This document shows, one piece after another, positions 23,904-36,005 of a stretch of DNA of 64,000 nucleotides. The notes beneath the pieces were generated by a model. It was not told where the DNA came from. It saw nothing but the letters and a program-made list of their open reading frames with translations, and did not search any database. This stretch comes from Amoeboaphelidium protococcarum (Eukaryota; Aphelidiomycota; Aphelidea), in the NCBI GenBank assembly GCA_023515745.1, contig JALECJ010000257.1, positions 2,687-66,686 of the forward strand, in the 5' to 3' direction. Each line of letters opens with the position of its first letter. Position 1 is the stretch's first letter. The position numbers and the translations under genes are program-made.

Positions 23904-24401
23904 TGACGCTGTAGTTATCTAATTGACAACAGACATGACTATATCTATATATTTGACTACTGTATTTTATCTTTATGTGTGTAAATAATTTGTAAAGTTT
24001 GTAACAAGGTATGTGAAATGAACGCAACTGAATGTATAGAGTTGAGTTATTTTCAAGCATCAATTGTTTCGCCCTTTGGACTGAATGGAGAATCGATCAT
24101 CTTGACGACCGAAACGGGGTAACGAATTTGATTGGGTACTCCCATTGAATGGATGGAAATAAGTAAGCTTACTTTTTAATAAACAGAGACATTCTCTAAC
24201 TCTCCCACTAATAAAAATGCTTTTGCTCCCTTGTTGCCCTTGCATCTAATGTGGAATATATAATTTTGACACCAAGTTCACATTCCACGCGGTAGACTGA
24301 TAGAAGTTGCCTCGAGTTATTCCCCACGTGGTCGTTGGATTTATTCTGTTAATCAAGCATTCTAATAAAAGATAGAAATTAATAATTAGCGGCAACAGAA
24401 A
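23904..24401. promoter_or_regulatory. divergent intergenic region
   Basis: About 0.5 kb between the RasGAP and secreted-protein start codons, so it should hold both promoters. No specific site was recognised. Confidence 0.35.
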
Positions 24402-25709
24402 ATGATTGCATTCACTTTTGGCAAATGTCTTTTGGTGGTTATTATTAGCGCTTTAATACTTTCAAATGCATCCCCTACGTCGCGTTTGTAGAGCGCATAC
24501 CCTGATTAGAGAGATTTAGTGGGCCAAACATCCAACGAGATAGAATCTCGCTAAGTATAATCGTCCTTGTCGCGTAATGATGCTGATGCTGTACTGCAAA
24601 ATAGTGTCTCTACCGCTGAATACGAATAGCCGAGCCGATTTTCTTAGTTCAAGGATTTGCCCAATGCTGCTCAAGATCGCGTTTGGAAGTTAAGTGACAA
24701 TTCAAAGATTATACAATCTAATTAGCATGTCAAAGATATCACAATGAAGAAGGGAGTAAACAATGCTGCGCGTCACTTTAATCGTCTGCAGTTGTTGATG
24801 AAGTAGTATCTAAAACATAGATAGAATGATGCAGCTTGGGAATTGTGGGAGAGTACTAATGGTGATAGCGCTGATATCGGCCATTCCTTAATTGGGTCAA
24901 TTTGCGCGTATGGAACTTTTGATTAGTATAGACAATTTCTACAAAAGATTTTTAAAGGTGACGACAAAGAGAATTTGATCCCAGCTGCTAGTGCGTGCTT
25001 CACTGCTGCAGTAAATGTGAGGAAACCAGAAATTGATGATTTACTGATTGTTCTGGCTTCTTTAATCAACTTTTCAGTTGGGGGAAAGGCTTAAATTGTT
25101 GCTGAATCATTGAAAAATGCTGTGGACAAAACTTGGCCCTTCCTAAAATCCGAATTAAGCTTGAATCAATATGTTATAGCTCTGATCCCATCGCGCTTAT
25201 GTTAAGCTGGTAATGTTGATGATTTGAACTAGTTTTTAGTAGTGGCGGAAGAGGATTTTGAATTTGGAACCGTGTAATATGGCATAATGATTTAATAAGT
25301 GTGGAAAGCACTTTTCACGCGCTGGAATCCGGATATGTGGCATTATATTGGCTCCATGCAAAAGCAATGGTCAGAGTTTGACAATATTCTCAAAGGTTTA
25401 TATTTTGCGATGAGTTTGAGGAATTTAGACGTGTGGGAGTAGTTTCATACTCGCCGTAAAGAAATATCGATCATGTCTGCCATGTATCATGGTGAACCCG
25501 AGATTTTGGCTTACATTGTCAACTGCCCTTTGCCGTCATAAGATTCTCTGATGAAGTTGCAAACTGCTACTATCACTTAACGTTTGCCGCTGATGGAAGC
25601 TGTTCTAAAGATTCGAGCGTCACAATACGACGCTTAATAGTTGGAGGCTCAGTTCAATACGGTGCCTGAGCCAATGAGAGACTTTTGCAGGCATTACGGA
25701 CTGATTTGA
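24402..25709 (+). CDS. secreted or lumenal protein of unknown function
   Basis: One frame of 435 residues from ATG 24402 to TGA 25707-25709. The first 23 residues form a clear signal peptide (FGKCLLVVIISALILSNA, then a Ser-Pro junction). The mature part has a Ser/Gln-rich leader of about 70 residues and then a mainly helical body rich in Trp, Leu and Asn, with paired motifs such as WELWEST and LDVWEQFHTR. No catalytic motif, membrane helix or known domain was seen. Many TAA/TAG codons are spread through it. The pattern of signal peptide, disordered leader and helical repeats is common in secreted effectors of parasitic microbes, but there is no direct evidence of that role here. Confidence 0.6.
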
Positions 25710-26981
25710 TAAATAAGCGCGCGTTATAATAGAATTGATTTAAAAGTTTACTCTAGGACTACGATATAAAATAGTTAAAGCGTTGTTTTAAGGCTCGATG
25801 AGGGTATAGCTCATTTGCACCTAACGGCGCATTAAATTTTCGCGAGCAATCTACAGTATGTCTGTTTAAGTTCAATTTCCTGAGACATAGTGAACACTTT
25901 TTTATTCATTATCACAAGCGATAATTACATTTTCTTCGGCCATGATACTCTGATACTAAAATTAAACTGCAAGTTTACCATCCATCAACTTTACGGCCTC
26001 GATTCTTCGCATCATGACAACTTACAGTATTTTGCTTCCTAACGCGTTATAAAACTGATTCCCTACAAGTTTGATGGTATAAACTTGAAGAAAGAAACTA
26101 ATCAGTGTGCTTCACTTTCTCACCAAATCATATAGTAACCACTATAATACATCAAAATTCAATAGTAGCAATAGACATTACATAAATTTTTGTGTCATGA
26201 TCCACATTCAATCACATTAATACAGGGCATATATGTATTTCAACAATCAATAAAAACTGGCAAAGCTTCTCAATGGAGAAATTGATGCAGTCTCATATTA
26301 CATAGCGAAAGAACAAAATAGTAACAGAGTAGTAAAGAAGGATTGGTACCATCTTGGAAAGTTCCTGCAATTAAACGAGCATATCATTCCTCAAGTTCAT
26401 TTCAAATTATCAAGTTGATTCAAGTGACCACGCGTTTCATATGTCTCCTTTCCTCCACATTAAAGCCATTTAGATCGCCATACATGTGATAGACAGTTAT
26501 TAGTAATGACAATGGAGAGGCAAGACATGATAAAGATGAAACGAAATATGATCCCAATCACGCGAATCGTGGAAACAAGCGATTACAACCGTGGTGAAAT
26601 GGACAAACTTTGGACTGTCATAGTAGAAAATATTTAGATTGGAAAGCCTAAAAAAATTCTCCCCAGTAAGCTTAACAAGTTTTATTTAATGAAAAAAACG
26701 AGAAGTTTGTAGCACCATTCTAAAAGGTACTATTTTTCTAATTTTTCCTTGTATGAAGCCGCGTTTCCAGCCTCTACACCATATTTCTTACACGCGCCTG
26801 CTGCTTTATGCTCGTCTCGCTTTGATTCGTCGAGTAAATAACCGTTTAGAGTAACGTGTCTTCATTAAAGATCAACGGTGAAAACTTCAGACAATAAAGA
26901 TTATGAAACTACGCATTGCATAACATTCATCTCATTATGTTATTCAACCGTCTTCGTATTGTTTCATTATCATCATCATCA
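25710..26981. other. convergent intergenic region
   Basis: 1.3 kb of AT-rich sequence between the 3' ends of two converging genes. No coding frame, tRNA-like structure or repeat was recognised. A run of CAT triplets (about 26971-26985) overlaps the end of the receptor-kinase gene. Confidence 0.4.
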
Positions 26982-29900
26982 TCATACTTAATTCGCCTTT
27001 AATCTCGGTGCCACTTTATTGACTTTATCTGCAATTTCTGCAGCACTAGGCCTCTGAAACGGATCTTGAGCCCAAGCGACTTGAATGGTTGCAAAGAGCA
27101 TCTGGGCACGTTCATCAGGAATCTAGGCTTCTGGCCTTAAGCCTTGCAGCACCATCTCGCTAACTTATGCTGCTACGTAGCCTCCCCAACCCTTCGTACG
27201 CGCCAATATCTCAAACATTACCACAGCCGCCGCGAAAACATCTCTTGAAGGAAGAAGCTATTCAGGCACCTGCAATTTTGCAAGAACTTCTGGAGCAGCA
27301 TACAATACAGAGTAGCCTTTTAACTTATTCCATTGCAAGCCTTTAACAAAATTGGCCCGGGATTGAAGCGTGCAGATACCAAAGTCTGTCAGAGCAGCTC
27401 TCAAAACGCCGTTAACATCCAAATACAGCAAGTAGTTGTTAGACTTTATGTCATTGTGAACCACGGCATTCTTGTGCAGGATCACCAACGCAGTGACACC
27501 ATCCATGCATAGAACATGTTGCATTTCAAAGCCATAATGGACTTATTAAGCATACTATGTCTAGCTCAAAATCAATGATTCTAAGGAGCCCAGTTCATAA
27601 TTAAACATGAGTAACACATTCTTCTGACCATCAAAGCCCACCAACTTTGCAATTTGGTCGAAATCTTTGAATTTCCACATTAGAGAAATCTCCTGGTGCA
27701 CGCTATCTTTCTCAACATTGCCGATAAAGCACTTGGCTGCCACAAATTTTATACCACTCGTAGCAAAAGGATGTCCAGCCGGATTAGACAAAACTTCTGC
27801 GACCTAAACCTCAGCCTGGCCACCTTTATTAATGAAAGAATTTGGCATCATTCTAAAGTTTTCACCAAGCTTCAGCTCTAAATATGCCGGCACCGCAACT
27901 TCCATTGACGTGTTCAAAAACGTTGTCCCACCCATTGCTGTACCTAATACATGAGTCTCAGAACTGGCAACAGTCTTTAATGATTGACCAGTCATACCAG
28001 TGATAATTCCTAATTGCTTCGTCAAAGAAGGCTACATGCGCGCCTTGATGTATCTGCGCTTGATGAAGTACATGGACAACAGCACCAGAACCACGAACAA
28101 AACGCATACAATAGCAATCACTGCTATATATAAAGTCATCAAAGAGGATTACGTACGGGGCTACACTTGTCCTTCTGTTTCGTCATTAAGGGAGAATGAA
28201 GCCGTGGCGGTTGAACTAAACTGATACGAGATTGTTCCAAATGAGATATACGGTGCCTAACTTGTATAGAGCGTCGTATTATATGCTTGCCCAGTTGTAC
28301 TAGAGGTAGACATAACATCAACAACGCTGACATTCTTCAAGGATGTTGTTTATACAATGCTTGTAGACGGAACTTCAATTGACAGTGTTGTACTAGTCAA
28401 TGCCATAGTATTGATAGGAGTGATAATAGTCGTATTCGCAACACTAGTTGTCATAGATGTTGCCGTAGTGCTAGTTGTCGTTGCTGTAGTTGTTGTGGTA
28501 GTAGTCGTAGGAGTAGTCGTCGATGTTGTTGCTGTTGTTGTTGTTGTGGTAGGAGTAGTCGTCGATGTTGTTGCTGTTGTTGTTGTTGTGGTAGTAGTAG
28601 TAGTGGTCGTGGTCGTAGTCGCAGGTGTTGTCGTAGGTGTAGTAGTCGTAAATGTTGATGAGGAGACTATCGTGGTCACTGTAGTAACTGTAATACTCGA
28701 GGAGGTTATTCTTGTTGATGTTGAAGAGGCGGATTGACTTTGTCGGAAAATCATTACAAACGCTCCTCGTTAGTCACTACTCGCCACACTGCCAATTTAA
28801 GTGCCAGTGGAATTGTATATAGGTAGTGAAGTCCAGCTATAGTCACCGACAACAGCCACATTGCCCGATGAATCAACTGCAACACCACGCGCATAGTCAG
28901 CACCATTATTATCAATTCGAATAGCCCAGAGTATAGAGCCGTTGTACGAATACTTGACAACAAAGGCTCCCGTTTAGCCACTATTGGCCAGACTGCCAAC
29001 TTGATTGCCAGTTGCATCGTAGATGGATAGTGGAGACGATAGATAGTCACCGACAACAGCCACATTGCCCGATGAATCAACTGCAACACTACGCGCATAT
29101 TCAGCATCACTACCATCAATTCGAGCAGCCCAGAGCATAGAACCGTTGTACGAATACTTGACAACAAATGATCCCATTAAGCCGCTGCTTACAAGACTGC
29201 CGACTTAATTGCCAGTTACATCGTAAATGCGTAGTGGAGACGATAGATAGAAACCTACAACGGCCAAATTGCCCTATGAGTCAACTCCAGCACCACGCGC
29301 ATAGTCAGCATCACTACCATCAATTCGAGAAGCCCAGAGCATAGAACCGTTGTACGAATATTTGACAACAAATGCTCCGATTGAGCCACTGTTCGCAAGA
29401 CTGCCAACTTGATTGCCAGAAGCATTGAAAATGGGTAATGGAGACGAGGAATATTAACCGACAACAGCCACATTGCCCAAGGAATCAACTGCAACACCAT
29501 ACGCTTAGTCACCATTGCTGCCATCCATGCGAGCAGCCCAGAGTATAGAGCCGTTGTACGAATACTTGACGACAAACGCTCCCCAAGAGCCACTGTTTGC
29601 CAGACTGCCAACTTGATTGCCAGCGGCATCGTATATAGGTAGTAGAGACGATACATAATCACCGACAACAACCACATTCCCCGACGAATCAACTGCAACA
29701 CGGTAAGCAACGTCACTGCTACTGCCATCCATTCGAGCAGCCCAGAGTACAGAGCCGTTGTACGAATACTTGACAACAAATGCTGCGATTAAGCCACCTT
29801 TTGCCAGACTGCCAACTTGATTGCCAGTAGCATCGTAAAGGGGTAGTGGAGACGAGGAATAGTAACCAACAACAGCCACATTGCCCGATGAATCAAATGC

Positions 29901-30020
29901 AACACCTTACGCATAGTCCTCACTACCGCCATCCATGCGAGCAGCCCATGGCGGCACCTGGACTGCGTAGGCCATCATCATAACACAAAGCCAAACCACG
30001 AGTTTCATATTCATTTTCAT
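26982..30020 (-). CDS. receptor-like kinase with beta-propeller ectodomain and Thr-rich stalk
   Basis: One intronless frame of 1,012 residues (ATG 30020-30018, TGA 26984-26982). Order: signal peptide (LVVWLCVMMMAYA), six SBBP-type beta-propeller repeats of about 63 residues (each with FVVKYSYNGSxLWAARMDG and AVDSSGNVAVVGDY), a stalk of about 130 residues that is almost all Thr/Ser (residues 423-557), a membrane helix near 628-650 (IAVIAIVCVLFVVLVLL) followed by KRR, and a C-terminal protein kinase. The kinase has AAKCF (lysine), VVHNDIKSNN in place of HRDxKxxN, DFGI and APEV, so catalytic residues are kept. It resembles tyrosine-kinase-like receptors. The stalk should be heavily O-glycosylated. 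The ligand is unknown. Confidence 0.85.
28350..28740. repeat. low-complexity Thr-coding tract
   Basis: A long ACN-rich run on the minus strand encoding the Thr stalk of the receptor kinase. The plus strand shows a Val-rich open stretch that is only its mirror. Confidence 0.85.
28790..29950. repeat. six tandem 189-nt coding repeats (SBBP propeller)
   Basis: Near-identical units of about 189 nt encode the beta-propeller blades of the receptor kinase. Blocks such as GAGCCGTTGTACGAATACTT recur once per unit. The high nucleotide identity points to recent duplication or gene conversion. Confidence 0.85.
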
Positions 30021-30372
30021 TTGTTGGAAAGATGTATAGACAAATATAAATTTCCGATACACTGTAAGTAAAGAGTTATAAAAAAGGACTACTTACGAGT
30101 ATATTCACTGTATAGAAGAGATCATGGTTCACACTTAATACTTAACAACCGATAGTATGTAAATGATGATGTAAGTTACTTCAGTAATTACGAGTTAATC
30201 AGTATTCTCATACATACACACCACTCAACCAGAGATGGGCAAAAACACTGCGTTAAAGTCCAACTCGCATAGCCACCATCAGAAAAACTCAAACTTCACG
30301 TATTGCATCTTTTTTGCTTTTGTTGAAATCTGTTAAGTTCTTGGCTTTAAACTTTGTCTTATATCACACGAA
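30021..30372. promoter_or_regulatory. divergent intergenic region
   Basis: Between the start codons of the receptor kinase and PRP28. No specific site recognised. Confidence 0.35.
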
Positions 30373-32100
30373 ATGTCAGCCAAATTACCGCTGGAGCTAT
30401 AGAAGCTAGTAGATAAGAAAAAATAGTAATTACAGAGTGGAACTGTACCGAAATACATCCCTAAAAAAGATCGCCTATAGTAACAATTATAGCATGTTGA
30501 TCTTCCGTCAACTAAATAGCAATCGCCTTCGAGTTCAACCTCTCATATACAAAGCACCGGTATTAATAATAATATTGCTACGCCTTAACTACCAGCAGCG
30601 TAATAGCCGCCATCTAGTAAGCCCAAGTAGACTGAATCGAATATTAATCTGAGGTAGTAGAAGCGGGAACGTCGCGGTGGTGGTGATCGTGAAGCCTTCG
30701 AATGGGATGATAGTGAAGACACGTTAGGCCAGTAGGAAGTCCTTTATTAGCCGCGGACTAAGTAGATTAAATTTGGTGATAAACTGCTAATTGATAGAAA
30801 AGATGATGGTTTGCCTTATAGAGATAAGGCATTTACCCAGCTAAATAGCAGAGACATCAGACTTATAAGAAATGATTATAACATTGTTGTCAAAGGTACC
30901 GATGTACCCGTTCCTATAAGAACCTGGTCTGACCTGTAGATTGATTAGTAATTACTCGCCGTACTATAATCACTGTATAAACATCCTTCTCCTATATAGC
31001 GATAATGTATACCTATTAGTAATTAGTATCGCGATTTGATAGGAGTTGCTGAGACTGGCAGTGGTAAAACCGCCAGCTTTTTGATACCTATTATGGACTC
31101 TATTCTGCGACTGCGAACAAAGTATTAAATGTCAGAGTATCAATCCGGTCCATTTGCTATTTGTCTAGTGCCTACCAGGGAATTGGCGCAGCAGATCGAT
31201 GATGAAGTATAAAAGTATCGACGGCTCTCTCTATAAAGTATGATTATCATCGGTGGCAAAGATATAGAATTTTAGAGTTTGAATATGAATAAGAAGGATA
31301 TCATCATTTGCACTCCTGGTCGTTTGAAAGATGTCATTGAAAATCGGTACTTGGTGATGGATCGCGTCTGTCACGTTGTGTTGGATGAAGTTGACCGTAT
31401 GGTGGATATGGGCTTTAGTGCTGATGTTGATTTTATTCTTAGTCAAGTACCAAAGTATTCTTATGCCAATGGCAATCAGAAAGTCCAAATGCTCATGTAT
31501 AGTGCCACACTTCCTCCTGAAATCGCCAAGATTGCAAAGTCTTACTTGGTAGATCCAGTTACAGTTACAATAGGATCTACTGGTAAAGCTGTGGATAGAG
31601 TGCAATAAGTTGTCGAGTTTTAATAGCGCGGCAGTAAAAAGATGCGACTCCTCGCAGTGTTGGAGCAGAACAAATATGGCCGACCTGTGATGGTATTCGT
31701 AAATATGAAAGGAGAGTGTGATGTCATTGGAAAGTTTCTTTAAACGAATGGCTTTAAGGTGGCTGTTTTGCATGGTGGCAAATCTCAGTAATAACGTGAA
31801 TAGGCGATAGACTAGTTTAAGCGCGGTACAAGTGACATTTTGGTATGTACATCAATCGCTAGTCGCGGCCTAGATATCCCTGACGTGGCTCTAGTAATTA
31901 ATTATGATATGTCGTTTAGCATTGAAGATTATACTCACCGTATTGGAAGAACGGCGCGTGCGAACAAGTTTGGTACTGCTCTGACATTCTTGACTGAAGA
32001 TGATCAGGCTGTCTTCCATGATTTGAGAATATTTCTTGAAAAGTCCAATGCCAAGGTGCCTATTGAATTGAAGGAATCACATTCTTACATTCAAGATTGA
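30373..32100 (+). CDS. PRP28: DEAD-box ATPase PRP28 / DDX23
   Basis: One intronless frame of 575 residues from ATG 30373 to TGA 32098-32100. After a Gln/Pro-rich N-terminus of about 110 residues comes the Prp28 lead-in LNSRDIRLIRNDYNIVVKG, then PIRTWSD and the Q motif. Helicase motifs follow in order: AETGSGKT, PTRELAQQ, GG, TPGRL, DEVD (Val in place of Ala), SAT, then the second RecA domain with ARGLD-type SRGLD and HRIGRTAR. Prp28 displaces U1 from the 5' splice site during spliceosome activation, a fitting gene in an organism with many short introns. The lead-in motif separates it from other DEAD-box proteins. Confidence 0.9.
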
Positions 32101-32253
32101 AGTATATGCCCTATAAAAGTCTGTCAATAAGTACTATAAAAGAGATTCTAAATCTTTTGAGTGATTGATCCAATATAAATACGAACATCTATTCTGAAAT
32201 TGCAAATTCTTTCACTCGTGTCTGTCCAAAAGGATCGCATGTCAATTTCATAA

Positions 32254-33124
32254 TCAACTCTTCTTTGACAGCTGCTCAATGATGTGAACCAGTGGCTTTT
32301 ACTCTTGATCATCAACCAGATTAAATTCTTGACAGAACATCAGAAAGTGCTTAAAACAAGTGTTCAAATGAGCAGTCTCACCAATCTCCTCAATCTTGGC
32401 CGTGTGATTGTGGTAGATGTGAGCGTAGACGCGGAACAGGCGCTTGAAGATTGTTCTCACATGATTCGTTTCAAAGTCGGCCGGGAATGGTCCATCAGAC
32501 ACGAACACTTTCTCATTGTCCAGCTGTTGTTCGATCCACTCCATCAGTTTGCTTACTACACACACATATATGAATGTGGAATATAGCCATTTGAGATATG
32601 TGTCTATATGACAAATATGAAAGTACACAGAATCTTACCGTATTGAGGAGCGGAGGCATTCTGAGGTTTTGGATTTTTGGCGTCTGGCCACAGCAAATAC
32701 TCGTACTTCTTGCCGGCGGACATCACAGGGCAGGACTGATCGGTGCAGAATTCAGCGACGCACCCGTAGATCATGTTCACCTCATTGAAAAAGTCTACAG
32801 CGTTGATTGCCAACCACTCACTACGATCCTAACCAGGCGGTAATTACACAGCGGCTCTACATTATCCATAAGAGATAATTTATGATCGAGATTAATATTG
32901 ATTATATACTTTTTAATCAATCTTACTTCATGGAGCCGCCGCCCATGGTGACAGCGATGTATTGTTTCAACTGATCCCTCTTTGCAGATGCCTGCATAAA
33001 GGGAAAATTGGGCTTCACCGATCTAAACGTCTTGTCTTGTACACTACATTATTATACCTGATATGATTCCATACAATTTAAAGTTGATGTTTGATATTTA
33101 CAATAGTTTGCTCTTTTCCAACAT
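32254..33124 (-). CDS. MOB1: MOB1 kinase activator (NDR/LATS cofactor)
   Basis: Four exons: 33124-33102, 33043-32927, 32856-32639 and 32555-32254. The introns are 58, 70 and 83 nt and all end in TGTAG. The exons sum to 660 nt, 219 residues, almost the length of human MOB1A. Conserved features: KTFRSVKP at the N-terminus, AVQLPPGQD..EWLAINAVDFFNE, the zinc-binding region with CTDQSCPVMSAGKKYEYLW-like sequence, KRLFRVYAHIYHNH and EAHLNT-like TAHLNTCFKHF. MOB1 binds NDR-family kinases in Hippo or mitotic-exit signalling. The first exon (MLEKSKLF) was chosen because it keeps the frame across a canonical GT...TGTAG pair. Confidence 0.9.
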
Positions 33125-33322
33125 AGTCTGTGATAATTATAATAGTTATTGAACGATGATGAGAATAAAGATGTGTACTACAGAGATGTGAAGTCGTAAA
33201 TACTCCACCATGGAAACCGCAATCAATCGAATCAGTGCTGAAACTGACAGCTTTCAACATTTAACACTCAAATAATTTGCGTAGAGTAAATAAAGATAAA
33301 AGCTTAGAGTCAATCAATAAAA

Positions 33323-34665
33323 TCACAGTTTTGTGTATTTATATGGCAAAGCCACGTAGGAATTGAGATATACAAGCACAGATGTAAAGGCTGACGATAA
33401 GTACCAGATTCCACCACACACAGACGCTACTCGGAGGAGAAATCGCGTAATACTTGTAGCCTATTCCTACACATATAAATGTCGAATTATCTCAAAGCAT
33501 TCAGTATTCAGCACAAACTATACAAAATAGTATATTAGCTTACCGACACTTGTACAGCAATTGGCTCAAAATCGTAACGGAAAAAGAGACCAGGTGTAGT
33601 CTGAGCAGCACTTTCATCCACCCACTCTCTTTTGTGATGAGTATACGCGTACTGGTTCGTAATTAACACATTACCACTCTAATCTTGATATGTAGTTGGT
33701 ATGACATTTATAAAGTATGACATTGCGGCAAAGTGTAACGTTCCCAGCTAACCAGTTCCCTCTAAAGGATTGACAATACCTGGGTAATCGAGACCAAACT
33801 ATAACCGCCTAATGACATGAGTATAATTCATAACTACAGAAATGAAACCAAATCATTATACAAGTATGAATGATTAAAGATGCGCAACTAGTAATAATAT
33901 CCTACTTTCATGAGGTGTGTGAACACCAAAATAGCCATGTCCAAGACTAGTTATGTGCAAATTACCGGCGACCTTATTCAAATTAATCGAACCACTGATT
34001 CTACATCCATTAACATTATTCTAACCAGATGAAGATCCAAGCCAACCAGCAACATTCCAATTGGATTTAGCATCGTCGCGGGCTCTATCACGTCGTGCCG
34101 CACCACTAATTAACTGTCTTATATTCACTATATCTTTACTATCATGTTTAGGAGGAAACTTGCGAGTACTGGATTATCCATTAGATTCATTCTGTGATTA
34201 TCCATCATTAGACTGAGAGTAGACATGAAATTCATTCAAATCAACAGAGTCTGCCATCATGGTGAAATCTTCTGAGAGATGCAGTGAATTCCCAGCATTA
34301 TCTTTAATATCAACAGATATCACATCGCATGGCATAAGAATAGTCAGATCCAGGTTTAAATTAACTTTGCCCTTCTTGTAGCCAGCGTGTTACCGACTTC
34401 CTATATGTGCACCAGAAGGAGCGAAAATCTTGAATGGTCCAAAGTACGCAGTGCCGCTCTCCTGCACCTGATCATCATGTGAAGCCACTGGAGGCTCAGT
34501 ATCAACGACAAACTAATACTGGTGATCAATGCTAAAATAGCTTCCAATCTCTGCCAGAATTAAAGCAGACATCAGGCAGACGGTCAACAGAGTCATCGCT
34601 CCACCTTAACTAGTCTACTTCTTATACGCAACATCCACCTTACTGAAGACATCAAACTTTTCCAT
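33323..34665 (-). CDS. ERGIC2/ERGIC3 (Erv41/Erv46) family cargo receptor
   Basis: Three exons: 34665-33906, 33833-33544 and 33466-33323; introns of 72 and 77 nt. The product is 397 residues. It starts FDVFSKVDVAYKKQTSQGGA with an immediate membrane helix, then a lumenal beta-rich domain with DLTILMPCDV, GCRISGSINLNKVAGNLHIT, the family hallmark LQFGLDYPGIVNPLEGT, and a C-terminal membrane helix region (FLLRVASVCGGIWYL). These proteins cycle between ER and Golgi as retrieval receptors. The FGLDYPGIVNPL wording is closer to Erv46/ERGIC3. The CC-containing Cys loop typical of Erv46, however, is replaced by a polar linker, so I leave the subtype open. Confidence 0.85.
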
Positions 34666-34725
34666 ACTCCTACTGTATTACACACTAAGGCTGTATATGC
34701 AAGGTGGCTATAAATATAATTAGAC

Positions 34726-35823
34726 TTATCCTCCAATCACGAGAAAACAAGCGTAAAATATTGTGCGTATTTTACGCTTCTTTGTTTCACATTTTCGTTT
34801 CAGACGGGACGCGGTTAGAAACATATCGTGATTAGAATGATAGTCTTGCTTTCCATTCTCTTTTACCATCCAACAGACTACTGACGGTCAATATTACAAT
34901 ATGCAATAGTTAAGGTACGTGTTTTAAGAAGTGACTGGCGAAGATATGCTTACTTTATTAGAGAAGGGCATTCCTAACAACACGAAAAGGCTAATGAGAC
35001 TTGGTACAAAAAGTATAAGACATGACCATGATAACCGTTGATCCTAATACTCCATGGTTTGAAACATCTGTTAGTAAGAAATTACTGTCCATATCTTTGC
35101 AGAAGTTTGCTGTTGCTCAAAGAAAATAAAGTGGGCAAGAATGCAAGGCTTTTCCCTTTACCGTATCAGTTCAGTTAACTGAGTGTTAAAAGACGGAGTC
35201 TTGGATATCAAATAGTATGATGGCTCCGATTTTATCTAGAAGGCACATTATTATGGGAATATTCTGCTGGCAGAGCTTGCTTAAAGGCTACTCATGATGA
35301 ACTTCGCTTAACAACAAAGTGACAGGGGGTCGTGTATTATTTCGGATGCGAGTCATTTGACAATGAATTAGCAAATGCACAATCAAAATTTTCAGCGACA
35401 AAGTGATCCTAGCCGGAGACAGAAGTACCTATGATCTGGCACTATTGAGACTCTGCATCTAAATTCCATTAGAAACAATGAAAATGAAACTGTTTTTACT
35501 TGTGATAACACATATTTTACTTCCTTGTTTTCTCGTGCTTCGATTTGGGACGATAAATTTTTTATCCTCCTTATGCGCGGTGATAAATGTAAAACACAAC
35601 AGCACGCGTGAAGTTTGATATTTATACTCACAAGTTCGTCTAAATATTTACAAATACTTTACTCACTGTGTTCATAAAGTATACTTTTCTATTTACCTCG
35701 CGTTGCTCGTCAAATAACGGACAGTTACGACACTCACTTCGTTCGTTCCGTAACTGGTTTCAGAAAAGTGCGCGAGCGTGGTGTTATACATTTATCCTCC
35801 GCTACCGCGTAGGATAAACCATA
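34726..35823 (+). repeat. dispersed repeat A, copy 2 (degenerate element)
   Basis: Same family and orientation as 7690-8680, at about 26 kb distance. It keeps the leading TTATCCTCCAATCACGAG block, the GGACGCGGTTAGAAACAT block, a coding remnant from about 34905 (VRYVFQEVTGEDMLTLL-like, with frame breaks) and a 3' part with a readable stretch CDNTYFTSLFSRASIWDDKF. It ends with GTGCGCGAGCGTGG and GTAGGATAAACC. Frame breaks occur at different places in the two copies, so neither is intact. Short TTATCCT(C/A)C ends in inverse orientation suggest a transposon. Confidence 0.65.
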
Positions 35824-36005
35824 CTAATAGTCCGTGTTTAACAATTGGTCGAATTTTACAGAAGAGGAGTTTTAGAGAAATGTTTTTTCTTTTAGCAACT
35901 TTGTTAAAGATCTTTCTCTTCGTTCGGTGCGCTGATCAAACACTAAAGCTGTTGGTAATTATTAGATCTATTTGAGAATATTGTATTTGAACTATATAGC
36001 GAGAA

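Noticed and set aside
28357..28737. Val-rich open stretch on the plus strand
   Set aside because: It is the complement of the Thr-rich stalk of the receptor kinase; low-complexity mirror, no start context or domain.
33323..34665. CDC50/TMEM30 flippase subunit
   Set aside because: The two-helix topology fits at first sight, but the internal motifs NKVAGN and YPGIVNPL belong to the ERGIC family.
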